Below are positions 31,328 to 39,686 of a DNA stretch of 64,000 nucleotides, piece by piece; position 1 is the first letter of the stretch; each line of letters begins with the position of its first letter. The notes below the pieces were generated by a model. The model was not told the origin of the DNA and did no database searches. It saw nothing but the letters and a program-made list of their open reading frames with translations. The stretch is from positions 1-64,000 of the forward strand of contig NZ_WUFT01000016.1 in assembly GCF_010668805.1 (NCBI RefSeq). The letters are read 5' to 3'. A program made the position numbers and the translations under genes. The stretch comes from Rhizobium phaseoli (GTDB taxonomy: Bacteria > Pseudomonadota > Alphaproteobacteria > Rhizobiales > Rhizobiaceae).

Positions 31328-33690
31328 GCTGTCCTCCTTCTCTTGTGAAATTCGGCAAGCCAGTGCTGGGAGCCCTCGCCGAGCTCCGCGCGGATCGTAT
31401 CGGCCAGTTCCACATTGGCTGTCCGACCGGAGAGGATGGCGAGTTCGTCGTCGAAACCGTTGAGGTTCAATTCGGCGACGACGCTGTTGTGCCCCTGCTT
31501 CACGATGAACCGGCGGCTCTCGACGGAGAGTTCGCGCGAGACGAGCTCGAATTCGCATTCGGTCAGCTTGAAACCGTCGACATAGTCGGTGCGGTCGCCG
31601 CGAGGGTTCGGCAGGAAGATCTGCGTCGGGCACTGCTCGATGATCGTATGGGCGATCGGCGAGACGATGGCGTCGCGCGGGCTCTGGGTCGCAAACAGCA
31701 TGAGCCCGTTCTGCTTGCGGATCGTCTTGAGCTTATTCTGGGCGAGATCGCGAAAGCCTTCATCCTGCAGCGCCTTCCAGAATTCATCGATAACGATGAT
31801 GATGCGGCGCCCGTCGATGAGCTGCTCGATGCGATAAAACAGGTAAGCCATGAGCGGTGTGCGGATCTCCTCATTGTCGAGGAAATCGGTCATGTCGTAG
31901 CCGATGAACCTGGCGCCGATGCCGATATCATCGGTCTCGTTGTCGAAGACCCAGCCAAGCGGCCCGCCCCTCTCCCAGCGTCGGAGACGTGCGGCAATGC
32001 CCTCGGGATCGGTATTGTTGAGAAAGGTGCGCAGGGCGCCGATGGAGCGACGCTCCACCGGCAGGTCCGCCACCCCGTCGACCGCCGAAGCGACGTCGCG
32101 CAACTCGGTGATCGATAGTTCACCAGATGCTGGCCTGACCAGCTTAGCGATCCAGCCGGTGAGGAATATCTTGTTTTTCGCAGTTAGGTCCAGCGCCTTC
32201 AACGGCGCGCAGCCGGTGGCGATGCCATTCCTCAGCGGTAGATAGTTGCCACCGGCCGCGCGCACGAAGAGGTCAGCGCCGCGATCCTTGTCGAAGAAGA
32301 CCATATGCGGATCGTGCTTCTCAAGTTGGGACAGCATGAAGTTCAACAGGACTGTCTTGCCGGCGCCCGACGGGCCGCAGACGAAGGTGTTGCCGAGGTC
32401 GCCGTGATGGAAATTGAAATAGAAGGGCGAGCCCGAGGCGGTCTTCAGCATGGCGACCGCCGGCCCCCACTCGTTGCCGCCCTTCTGGCCGATGGGATAG
32501 GAATGATAGGGAGCAAGGGCCGCAAAGTTACGGGAGGTGATCGCTCCCGAGCGCGCGCGGTGGCGGAAATTGCCAGGCAATTGTGCCCACCAGGCAGCCT
32601 CGAGCCCGAGGTCCTCGCGGGCGACGACGGCACCGCCGCTGGTGAGATAAGCGCGCGCCTTCGCCATGTGATCGGTTAATTCCTTGACCGACGGCGCGAA
32701 GACGGCAAGCGCAAGGTGATGCTCTCCGAGAACGAAGCGATTGGATTCCAGATCGTCCATCGCCTCCCCGAGTTCCTCGATCTGCGAGGCCGCCTTGTCG
32801 CCGGCGCTGACCATCTGGTTCTGCTTGCGGCCCATGATGGTGCGGGCATCTGCCTTGGAGCTGAAGGCGAAGGACTGCGTCAGGATGAGTTCGAAAGGTG
32901 CCGTCAGGATACCATCGAGCATACCGCTGCGCGTCGTCGCCGGATATTCCTTGAAACCGAACATGCCGACATAGCGGCTTTCGGCCTCATGACGAATTTC
33001 GACGGTCTCGCGCCCGAAAATCACACGATCGGAATAGATCGCCGAAGAAATCCGTCCCTCCGTCAACGGGATCGGTTCCCGCCGGCCGCCGACGATCTGG
33101 TGGAGAACTTCGCTCTGCTCAGAGAACAGGATGCCGTCCTGTTCGTGAAGGGTCAGCAATCGCGGCTCAAAACGCTGCAGGCCAGCGACGACGTCCGCCA
33201 CGCGGTCGCGCAGATTTTTCAGAGCCTGTTCGTCGAGTTCCATATTGGATCGGCGCGCCCTGCGAAGCCGGGAGAGGAGATTGGCTGCCCTTTCGGCAGG
33301 ATCGCGGCCGGGGTGCCAGACGAGGGTGAGGTAGAGATCGTTGCGAAACAGGTCTTCGCGCACCATCCGCTCGCGATATCTCGCGTTCAGGCCGTCGCAG
33401 AAGGAATTGGCGAATCGTCCATCGGGATAGGCATTGTCGCGGCGGCGCACGACATGCGTCCAGAGCGCCAGCCGCTCGTCGGCGATATTGCGATAGAGCG
33501 TGTTCAGATTACGGTGCAGACCGTTGAGGTCCCTGACGTCAGCGGTCTCGAAGGAAACCCCGTCGAGCGCGATCATCGTCATCAACGCCCTGGAATCCAG
33601 CGCGATTGTCGTCTTGTCGACATGCCTGACATAGGGGATGAAGGTCTCCGCCCCGAGCTCGCGGGACCGCAGCGTCGTGAGACTAGGCAA
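31324..33690 (-). CDS. virB4: type IV secretion ATPase VirB4
   Basis: 788 residues from TTG 33690, chosen because AAAGGGA lies at a good distance and the start overlaps the virB3 stop; a TTG at 33723 is the alternative. VirB4/CagE N-terminal domain (1-400), then the ATPase: Walker A GPSGAGKTVLLNF at about residues 434-446, Walker B RRIIIVIDEFWKAL at about 630-643, and a Gln-rich ATP-binding end LMLFATQSPRDAI. Cytosolic/inner-membrane motor for pilus assembly. The gene is intact, although later virB genes are missing. Confidence 0.92.
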   Translation of the reverse strand: MPSLTTLRSRELGAETFIPYVRHVDKTTIALDSRALMTMIALDGVSFETADVRDLNGLHRNLNTLYRNIADERLALWTHVVRRRDNAYPDGRFANSFCDGLNARYRERMVREDLFRNDLYLTLVWHPGRDPAERAANLLSRLRRARRSNMELDEQALKNLRDRVADVVAGLQRFEPRLLTLHEQDGILFSEQSEVLHQIVGGRREPIPLTEGRISSAIYSDRVIFGRETVEIRHEAESRYVGMFGFKEYPATTRSGMLDGILTAPFELILTQSFAFSSKADARTIMGRKQNQMVSAGDKAASQIEELGEAMDDLESNRFVLGEHHLALAVFAPSVKELTDHMAKARAYLTSGGAVVAREDLGLEAAWWAQLPGNFRHRARSGAITSRNFAALAPYHSYPIGQKGGNEWGPAVAMLKTASGSPFYFNFHHGDLGNTFVCGPSGAGKTVLLNFMLSQLEKHDPHMVFFDKDRGADLFVRAAGGNYLPLRNGIATGCAPLKALDLTAKNKIFLTGWIAKLVRPASGELSITELRDVASAVDGVADLPVERRSIGALRTFLNNTDPEGIAARLRRWERGGPLGWVFDNETDDIGIGARFIGYDMTDFLDNEEIRTPLMAYLFYRIEQLIDGRRIIIVIDEFWKALQDEGFRDLAQNKLKTIRKQNGLMLFATQSPRDAIVSPIAHTIIEQCPTQIFLPNPRGDRTDYVDGFKLTECEFELVSRELSVESRRFIVKQGHNSVVAELNLNGFDDELAILSGRTANVELADTIRAELGEGSQHWLAEFHKRRRTA

Positions 33691-34021
33691 GGCTGAGGTC
33701 CCTTTCGTCGTAGCGCCTGGCAAGCGTCAGAGGTGAGAGCGAGGCGCCACCCCAATAGCCGGCATTGCGCGAACGGCCACGGGTCTCGATCCAGGCGATC
33801 AGGATCCGGAACATGTTGTGGTCGTGCTTGACGAGCGCGCGAAACAGGGCATGGAAGACGATCCCGACCAGCGCGTAGGCGATTGATCCCGCGGTGATAT
33901 AGAGGATCGTCGTCAGCATGATGTTGACGCCCATTGCCTCCACGGTGACGCCGGCGATCATCGCCGGCCGAGTGCAGGCGAGAAAAAGCGTGTCATCTTC
34001 GAGGTTCAGAAGGCTCGCCAT
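33683..34021 (-). CDS. virB3: type IV secretion protein VirB3
   Basis: 112 residues from ATG 34021, six bases after the virB2 stop. N-terminal MASLLNLEDDTLFLACTRPAMIAGVTVEAMGVNIM is the VirB3 signature (LACTRPAM), followed by two hydrophobic segments. C-terminal DHNMFRILIAWIETRGRSRNAGYWGGASLSPL is conserved. Inner-membrane partner of VirB4. Confidence 0.9.
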   Translation of the reverse strand: MASLLNLEDDTLFLACTRPAMIAGVTVEAMGVNIMLTTILYITAGSIAYALVGIVFHALFRALVKHDHNMFRILIAWIETRGRSRNAGYWGGASLSPLTLARRYDERDLSLA

Positions 34022-34026
34022 GGCGC

Positions 34027-34326
34027 TCAGCTCCCGACGATAGTGTTGACCAGCTCGGTGGCGCCGAAGATGCCGCCGATACCGATGATCCAGAAGCCAG
34101 CGCGCCTGAGATCCATGTATCCGAACATCCAGGCGATGCAGATGATGATGACGGCGATGACCGCCAGCAGGCGGGCGATATTGCCGGTTAGCATGTCGAC
34201 GATGTTCTGCAGGACGGTTTCGATGCCGGCGGCCTGGGCGAAGGCCGGTTCGACCATGCAGATGACAATGGAAGCCGCCATGAGCGTGGATGCGGCAAGG
34301 GGCCGTAGTCTGGCTTTGGAGATCAT
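34027..34326 (-). CDS. virB2: type IV pilin subunit VirB2
   Basis: 99 residues from ATG 34326. Signal peptide (about 1-31, ending EPAFAQ) and two hydrophobic segments (LARLLAVIAVIIICIAWMFGYM and FWIIGIGGIFGATELVNTIV), typical of the conjugative pilin. The start overlaps the virB1 stop as ATGA. Length and topology match VirB2/TrbC pilins. Confidence 0.9.
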   Translation of the reverse strand: MISKARLRPLAASTLMAASIVICMVEPAFAQAAGIETVLQNIVDMLTGNIARLLAVIAVIIICIAWMFGYMDLRRAGFWIIGIGGIFGATELVNTIVGS

Positions 34327-34994
34327 TCACTTTGCTCCGATCGGTCATTCTGGAAAACGAGAACAGAGGATTCTCGTCGGGAGCTGAACACATCCCACGA
34401 TGCGGCTTCAGCAGTTTGGAAGGCTTGGGAGGGCAGTTTCGGAAGAGCTGGCGCCAGCTCACCTTGCGGCTGCCCGTCGGGCTCGGCCCGGACATCAGGC
34501 TCGCCGATGGTGAGGGAGGCAATCGTTGGCGATAGCCTCTTCATTGCCTGGCGCACTTGCTCGTCGTATTCGACTATGGCGCCGACGGATGGATCATCGC
34601 GACCGTAGTAGGATTGAAGCATCACTGTCTCGGCTTGAGCCGGGACGTCGCCCACGCGCAAAGCGGCGCGATAATATTGTTCGAGAAGCGTGGCCGTAGC
34701 CTTGAGGTTCAGGCAGGGATCGAAGGCGCCCGAAACGGATAGCTTAAGTTTTTGAAGCTCCTCGGTCCTGATGCCGCCAAGGCCGATCTGGATATCCTGG
34801 TGATTGGCGATCAGAGACGCGGCAACCTCGATCGCCTCCGCCTTCGATGTGGGTTGCGCAGCCAGTGGAGGGCCGCTGTTGATGCGAATGGCGAGGGGCT
34901 GGAACCGGCTCTCAAGGCTCACGATCCCGGCCAGCGTCTCCACTTGAACCATCGGCGCGCAGTTTTGCGCAACATCGATGAATACAGCACCCAT
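34323..34994 (-). CDS. virB1: VirB1-like lytic transglycosylase
   Basis: 223 residues. SLT domain with catalytic Glu in IVSLESRFQPLAI, then NHQDIQIGLGGIRTEEL and LEQYYRAALRV (Tyr/Gly positions of the family). It opens peptidoglycan for the secretion channel. There is no obvious signal peptide: the frame starts at MGAVFIDVAQNCAPMVQVETL, which is within the domain region, so a short signal may be missing or export may be by another route. The C-terminal region after about 150 is acidic/Pro-rich and poorly conserved. First gene of the virB operon proper. Confidence 0.85.
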   Translation of the reverse strand: MGAVFIDVAQNCAPMVQVETLAGIVSLESRFQPLAIRINSGPPLAAQPTSKAEAIEVAASLIANHQDIQIGLGGIRTEELQKLKLSVSGAFDPCLNLKATATLLEQYYRAALRVGDVPAQAETVMLQSYYGRDDPSVGAIVEYDEQVRQAMKRLSPTIASLTIGEPDVRAEPDGQPQGELAPALPKLPSQAFQTAEAASWDVFSSRRESSVLVFQNDRSEQSE

Positions 34995-34997
34995 CGG

Positions 34998-35537
34998 TCA
35001 GTACCAGACCCGCTGTTTGCCAGCGCCATCGATGGAGATGTCTATATAGTGCGGTTGCGATCGCACATTCGGGCGGGCGTTCGGGAAGCCCATGCACTGG
35101 CGGCGCCCGTCGACGCGCTGCCAACGTGGCAAAAGGACCGAGTTATTGCTGGTGTGATAAGTGTCATTGCTATTCCAGCAGAGGCTTTCGCTCACCGGCT
35201 GCGGTGCCGTCGACACGCAGGTCACTTGCCGGCCACCGCGGCTATCATCACCCATCAGCTTGTAGCCCGTGTCGCAATAATAGGGCTCGTAGCCAGGCCG
35301 TGAACTCTGAAAACCGACGCCGCTGCAGGTCGGGAACCCGTGCCCCTCGGCAAGCTCCCGCCACAATTTTTGAATCGGCGGCCGACATTCGGCATATTGG
35401 CTCGGCCCGCCGGGATTAGAAAGGCACAGGATAACCTGGCATCCCCAATCTTCCGCCTGCGCTTTACTGCCGGAAATAAGATAGGGTGACGCTACGAAGC
35501 AGGCCGCCAGCAATGAATTCAGGAGAAGGCTTTTCAT
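34998..35537 (-). CDS. exported Cys-rich TrbM/KikA-like protein
   Basis: 179 residues from ATG 35537 (AAGGA upstream). Signal peptide MKSLLLNSLLAACFVASPYL followed by mature AEDWGCQVILCLSNPGGPSQYAECRPPIQKLWREL. This Cys pattern (CQVxLCLSNPGG, ECRPPIQK) resembles the TrbM/KikA family of conjugation accessory proteins that are entry-exclusion or pilus-biogenesis related. The second half (PGYEPYYCDTGYKLMGD, CVSTAPQ) has further cysteines. Divergent from the RctA-like gene; virB1 follows three bases after it, so probably the first gene of the virB transcription unit. Confidence 0.7.
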   Translation of the reverse strand: MKSLLLNSLLAACFVASPYLISGSKAQAEDWGCQVILCLSNPGGPSQYAECRPPIQKLWRELAEGHGFPTCSGVGFQSSRPGYEPYYCDTGYKLMGDDSRGGRQVTCVSTAPQPVSESLCWNSNDTYHTSNNSVLLPRWQRVDGRRQCMGFPNARPNVRSQPHYIDISIDGAGKQRVWY

Positions 35538-35632
35538 GGACAATATCCTTCGAGACGACGCCCTATCGCACGCGGAAGGGCTTGTTCTGATTGCTCGCAA
35601 TCATACTAACTTATATAACACAGTTAAATAGC

Positions 35633-36004
35633 ATGACAAGCGCGTTTAAAACACAATGGCACAACCTGGCTTTCTCCGGGCTCGTGCTGCACGAGATCCT
35701 CAACCATCCGCTCGATGACGAGACCCCCCAGGCGAGACTGAAGCAGATCGGCATGATGACGATCCTCTACACGATGACCCAGGCTCACCAGAAGCTAACC
35801 CTCTCGAACATCATCGAGATTACCGAGCTGACGCGGAGCGGGGTCAAGGAGACTGTTGATCTTCTGGTAAAACGGCGAATGCTGGACGAGACGATGGTGA
35901 AGAACTCGATGGGCCGGGGAACGGCACGGCAGTTTGAGATCTCACAGGACCTTTTGAACAAGCTTAGCGCTTTCCGCGCCAGCCAGGATGCGGGATCAAA
36001 CTGA
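35633..36004 (+). CDS. winged-helix transcriptional regulator, RctA-like
   Basis: 123 residues from ATG 35633; the in-frame upstream ATG at 35591 has no ribosome binding site. Winged-helix core: TILYTMTQAHQKLTLSNIIEITELTRSGVKETVDLLVKRRML, MarR/ROK-like recognition helix. It is divergent from the virB operon and shares about 95 bases of regulatory DNA with the TrbM-like gene (TATAAC near 35613 could be its -10). In Rhizobium symbiotic plasmids a winged-helix protein in this position, RctA, represses the virB/transfer genes. The match to RctA is by position and type, not confirmed sequence. Confidence 0.7.
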   Translation: MTSAFKTQWHNLAFSGLVLHEILNHPLDDETPQARLKQIGMMTILYTMTQAHQKLTLSNIIEITELTRSGVKETVDLLVKRRMLDETMVKNSMGRGTARQFEISQDLLNKLSAFRASQDAGSN

Positions 36005-36379
36005 CTGGTTTAACACCTTGAAAGGGGCAGGATGACGAATCACTGGTTGGTCCTCATCGCGCTGCCGGCGGCAGTCGCCAGGGACTATAGGGCAACCCGC
36101 CCTGCAAGGCGGGTTCCAGTTAAACAATGAAGAGTATCGGAGAAATTAGCATAGCGCCGCCGCAGGCGGAATTTCGGGAATCTCGCCACGCTAAGGGCGG
36201 CACAAGGGCAGCCGCAGGAGCCTCAGCATAGCGGCCTGCAGGGAGGCGGGACCGACTGCCCCCGCCCGTGCGTCCCATTTGTCCTAAAACGGTGTTGAGG
36301 ACTTAGCGGCATCAGTTGGAAAAGATACCGCCGACCCGGTTCAAGCGGTCGGCGGCAACATAATGAGGGCTGAAGTGTT
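36005..36379. other. intergenic stretch between RctA-like and DUF932 genes
   Basis: Contains the hairpin at 36094-36115. Other frames are short. The sequence near 36160-36300 is Pro/Gly/Ala-coding in all frames and shows no protein motif. Confidence 0.4.
36094..36115. terminator. hairpin AACCCGCC/GGCGGGTT
   Basis: An 8-bp stem (36094-36101 with 36108-36115) with a 6-base loop, followed by CCAGTTAAAC. About 90 bases after the RctA-like stop. No T-run, so a weak terminator at best. Confidence 0.4.
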
Positions 36380-37570
36380 TCAGGCCGCGCTTTCGAGAAG
36401 CTTCCTGGCCTTGCCTTCCAGTTCGAGACGCGTGTCCTGGTGTGTCCTGTCACGTGCAAGCGCCGTGATCCCCTGAACAAAATCGAAGATCGATTCAGGT
36501 GGACGGCCTTCCTCGGTAAGAACGGTTTCGATGATCTTTCCGGTTTCGCCTTTCGAGAACCCACGCCGGCGCAGGAAGTTTTGGCGCTCCTCATCGTTGC
36601 GAGCAACGACCCGCTCGCGCGCAGCCCGAATGCCGGCGACGAAGGCTGCGGGCGAGGAATTGGCAAAGTTGGTCAATGCGGGCGCTGCTTCATGAGCGAA
36701 TCGCTCGGCTGCGAATTTCGAATGCCGGATGCTGATCTGTTCGAAGTTTTCCGAGCCCCAGATATTTCTGTTGGCGCAGACGGCGCGGAGGTAAAAGGAA
36801 GCGATGCCCAGTGTCTTCGATCCGACCTCCGAATTCCAAGCATAGAAGCCGCGGAAGAAGAGGTCAGGTTCACCATTGGGCAACCGTCCCGCCTCAATCG
36901 GGTGGGTATCATCGACCAGGAACAGGAAGACGTCGCGATCAGATGCGTAGAGCGTCGTCGTATCTTTGGAGATATCGATGAACGGGTTGTGCGTCATGCT
37001 CGCCCAATCGAGAAGACCCGGCACTTTCCAGATCGTGTCGCCGGTTCCGTTGCCGGCGATCTTCATCACGGCAGACACGAGTTCGTGGTCCCAGATTCTG
37101 CCGTAGTCGGGACCGGTCACGGCTCGCAATTCCACACGGCCGTCGTCCATCTCCAGCGTCTTGACGAGTTCGGCACGATGGTTGAGCAGGCCATGCTGAA
37201 GATTGATGGCGGCGAGTGGCGCGGGAAGCTGGCGCATATAGGTGGCAGGCGCCCCGACCAGGCTGCAGAGCTGGCCATAGCTCCAGTGCGTCGGCGCAAT
37301 CGGGCTCTGGTTTCCGGGCACGATCAGTTCAAGGCGCTCGGCACTGTCCCGGCTGGCCTCGAGACGGATCGCCGAGCTCTCTACCGTGCGGGCATGGGCT
37401 CGGTCGGCACGTGATTTGACCGCACCGTAGAGGTCGCCGAGGGAAAGATAGCGTTCGTCGCTCGGCCGTGAAAACCATTCGGACGAGACGCGGCCGATGC
37501 GCTCACCGCGCGAGATGTCGACTTTATAGGCAGAGGATACGGGCCGTGAGCTGGAAGTGATGCTGTCCAT
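36380..37570 (-). CDS. DUF932 domain protein (plasmid-associated)
   Basis: 396 residues from ATG 37570 (ACGGAG upstream). Single DUF932 domain: YLSLGDLYGAVKSRADRAHAR, SYGQLCSLVGAPATYMRQLPAPLAA, ELRAVTGPDYGRIWDHELVSAVMKI, LFFRGFYAWNSEVGSKTLGIASFYLRAVCANRNIWG. Members occur on plasmids and phages near partition and transfer genes; some contact DNA or regulate copy number, but none is well defined. No membrane segment or signal peptide. Upstream on the same strand is the ParB-like pseudogene, the usual arrangement on rhizobial plasmids. Confidence 0.88.
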   Translation of the reverse strand: MDSITSSSRPVSSAYKVDISRGERIGRVSSEWFSRPSDERYLSLGDLYGAVKSRADRAHARTVESSAIRLEASRDSAERLELIVPGNQSPIAPTHWSYGQLCSLVGAPATYMRQLPAPLAAINLQHGLLNHRAELVKTLEMDDGRVELRAVTGPDYGRIWDHELVSAVMKIAGNGTGDTIWKVPGLLDWASMTHNPFIDISKDTTTLYASDRDVFLFLVDDTHPIEAGRLPNGEPDLFFRGFYAWNSEVGSKTLGIASFYLRAVCANRNIWGSENFEQISIRHSKFAAERFAHEAAPALTNFANSSPAAFVAGIRAARERVVARNDEERQNFLRRRGFSKGETGKIIETVLTEEGRPPESIFDFVQGITALARDRTHQDTRLELEGKARKLLESAA

Positions 37571-37691
37571 GATTTTATCTCCGTAGAATACAAGCGGCCC
37601 GGTCTCCTGTCGGAGTCGGACCGCGCGGATAGATGGGAAATGGTGGAAGACCCGGCTCGACGGCCGGATCCTCACTCATCGGATGTGGAAC

Positions 37692-38251
37692 CTATTGGGC
37701 AGCGTCGAGACGTTCCTCCTGGAAGGGCTCGTTTGGCCCTCCTGTCAGGTCGCTGACATTTGCGTCTTCGGTCAGGAATGCCGGAAGATCCAGCGGCTCA
37801 ACATTTTTTCTGAGCGTCGTTGTCACTGTCATTGCGACATCAGCCGATGCCGCGTCGAACGCCAGTCTCAGCGGCTCGGGAAGTCAGCCGCTGCCGTCCA
37901 GCAGACGTTCTGCCTCACGAGCCATGTCGGCTTTCTTGAGATGGCCGATCAGTTCGGCTGACTGCTCGCCCTTCGCCTCCCGCAGCCTGCAGGATCTGCG
38001 CCTTGGTGACCCTGCCGAGGTAGCGCCGGCCGCCGCCCGGGATGCGATAGAAGCCGGTCTCTTTGCCCTCACCGTCGACTTCGGCTCGAATATTTAGGCT
38101 GGTCAGTAGTCCGCGGCACGCTATGTCTTCGGCAAGCTCGTCGATCGAGACGCCAGCCTTGATTTGCGGACGTTCTGCTGGCTTAAGACCAGCTTGTCAA
38201 AGGGGATATCGCGTCCGACACTGAGCGTGATCTTCTGAATGGCCCTGCCAT
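37692..38251 (-). pseudogene. ParB-like nuclease/partition protein, multiply broken
   Basis: N-terminal part (38251 down to about 38030) reads AIQKITLSVGRDIPFDKLVLSQQNVRK, then continues after a one-base loss in an A-run as KAGVSIDELAEDIACRGLLTSLNIRAEVDGEGKETGFYRIPGGGRRYLG. It then jumps to the C-terminal part (RVTKAQILQA, REAKGEQSAELIGHLKKADMAREAERLLDGSG), so the middle of the gene, several hundred codons in related proteins, is deleted. Another one-base shift follows, then an in-frame TGA where family members have Trp (GSG-stop-LPEPLRLAFDAA), and the frame ends in AAQ and a stop at 37692. The start codon is lost or frameshifted. DUF932 lies just downstream. Confidence 0.8.
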
Positions 38252-38496
38252 ATCGTTTCTCCGTGACGAGCCGGCGGGAACTTTCTCCAGCCTCCAAACC
38301 CGTCACGAAATCCCCTTCCCCTCTCTCCCTCTACGGCATCCCCCCATCCCGCAGTCAAACAAGGCATGCCGCCGAAGCAAGCCCAGCTCACCATTCGTCC
38401 CTCGCGCCGATGGAGGGTCGGCGATTCCTTGCGCCAGATCTTTGATTCAACAGCAAATCAGCAAAGCCCCGCATTCGAAATTAAGTTCTGGAACGT

Positions 38497-38521
38497 GGAA
38501 CGAATAGGGCCGCATGAGGTT
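38497..38521 (+). promoter_or_regulatory. EcfG/RpoE2-type promoter for the PepSY-like gene pair
   Basis: GGAAC (38497-38501), a 17-base spacer, GTT (38519-38521), 45 bases before the ATG at 38566. A second GGAAC occurs 7 bases earlier but has no GTT at the right distance. Confidence 0.65.
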
Positions 38522-38565
38522 TTCTGCTCACGGATCTAAGAGGTCCGGCACGAGAGGAAATTCCC

Positions 38566-38883
38566 ATGAACAAGTTTATTTTTACTGCTGCGCTTCTCGG
38601 CGCTTCGGCATTGTCAGCACTGGCCCAGACGGCGCCCGCAGCCACGAATGACGGCAAGACGCCGGCCGTTGCAACGCCTGGATCAAACAATGCGACCGCC
38701 CCGGTGGAAGGCGCCAACAGCTTCACCGAGGGTCAGGCAAAGGATCGCATTGAAAAGGCCGGATATACCGAGATCAAGGACCTCAAGAAAGATGACAAGG
38801 GCATCTGGATGGCATCGGGCATGAAGGACGGCAAGGCCGTCGTGATCGCTCTCGACTACCAGGGAAACATCGTCGCCAAGTGA
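38566..38883 (+). CDS. exported PepSY-like protein
   Basis: 105 residues from ATG 38566 (GAGAGGAAA upstream). Signal peptide MNKFIFTAALLGASALSALA, cleavage at ALA-Q. A low-complexity Ala/Pro/Asn linker (about 22-50) precedes a small domain with FTEGQAKDRIEKAGYTEIKDLKKDDKGIWMASGMKDGKAVVIALDYQGNIV, a PepSY-like fold (helix, then beta sheet). Periplasmic; PepSY domains often inhibit proteases or bind peptides. EcfG-type promoter upstream. In one operon with the glycine-rich membrane protein. Confidence 0.8.
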   Translation: MNKFIFTAALLGASALSALAQTAPAATNDGKTPAVATPGSNNATAPVEGANSFTEGQAKDRIEKAGYTEIKDLKKDDKGIWMASGMKDGKAVVIALDYQGNIVAK

Positions 38884-38914
38884 CGCAATAAATAAGCACT
38901 TAGGAGAAATGAAC

Positions 38915-39508
38915 ATGAGAACCGTAACTGGACTTTTCGATGATTATACCGACGCAAGTTCTGCAGTCAGCGCGCTTGAGTCCGCCGGTGTTCCTTCCAA
39001 TGACATTAGCATCGTTTCGAATAATGCCGACAATCGCTACGGCGAAGATTCGAATGCTGGCGAAGGCGCCGGTACTGGGGCTGGCATTGGCGCGGTCGTC
39101 GGCGGCGCCGGCGGCCTTTTAACAGGCCTTGGGTTGATGGCCATCCCGGGTGTCGGCCCAGTCGTCGCAGCAGGCTGGCTGGCCGCAACCGCCGCCGGCG
39201 CTGCCGCCGGTGCTGTCGCCGGCGGTGCGACAGGGGGCATCATCGGCGCAATGACGAGTTCGGGCGTCTCTGACGAGGACGCAAATGTCTATGCCGAAGG
39301 CGTTCGCCGGGGTGGCTCGTTGGTCACCGCCAGGGTCCAGGACGCGCTTGTCCCGGAAGCGGAAGCGATACTCAAGCGATCAAACTGGGTCGACCCGGCC
39401 ACACGCCGCGCCGCTTACACCAAAGAGGGGTGGACCAGGTTCGATGACGCGCTCGACCCCTATAGTCCAGAACAAGTCGCAAAAGAACGCAGTCGCTATC
39501 GCCTCTGA
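38915..39508 (+). CDS. glycine-rich general stress protein (17M-domain type)
   Basis: 197 residues from ATG 38915, chosen because AGGAG is 8 bases upstream; an ATG at 38909 is too close. N-terminal domain TVTGLFDDYTDASSAVSALESAGVPSNDISIVSN is the general-stress-protein-17M/YsnF-like part. A glycine/alanine-rich hydrophobic middle follows (GTGAGIGAVVGGAGGLLTGL and AGAAAGAVAGGATGGIIGAM), then SSGVSDEDANVYAEGVRRGGSLVTARV, and a charged C-terminus. Likely membrane-associated, function unknown. Co-transcribed with the PepSY-like gene from the EcfG-type promoter and followed by a terminator. Confidence 0.8.
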   Translation: MRTVTGLFDDYTDASSAVSALESAGVPSNDISIVSNNADNRYGEDSNAGEGAGTGAGIGAVVGGAGGLLTGLGLMAIPGVGPVVAAGWLAATAAGAAAGAVAGGATGGIIGAMTSSGVSDEDANVYAEGVRRGGSLVTARVQDALVPEAEAILKRSNWVDPATRRAAYTKEGWTRFDDALDPYSPEQVAKERSRYRL

Positions 39509-39518
39509 GACTGACCCG

Positions 39519-39547
39519 GCGCGCCCTGCAAAGGGCGCGCGTTTATT
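39519..39547 (+). terminator. rho-independent terminator
   Basis: Perfect stem GCGCGCCCT / AGGGCGCGC with a GCAA loop (39519-39540), followed by GTTTATT. It lies 11 bases after the stop of the stress-protein gene. Confidence 0.75.
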
Positions 39548-39686
39548 CATTCCATGACAGTCACCGCACGCTGGTCAAGAGCACGAATTGATACGGCGAA
39601 AGAACCCATCAGATCAGTGCTCGGTTTAGCGTTGCCTTAAACAAACTGTGCAAGGGTGCAGGCTTGTCATCCACACCGGCAACCTG

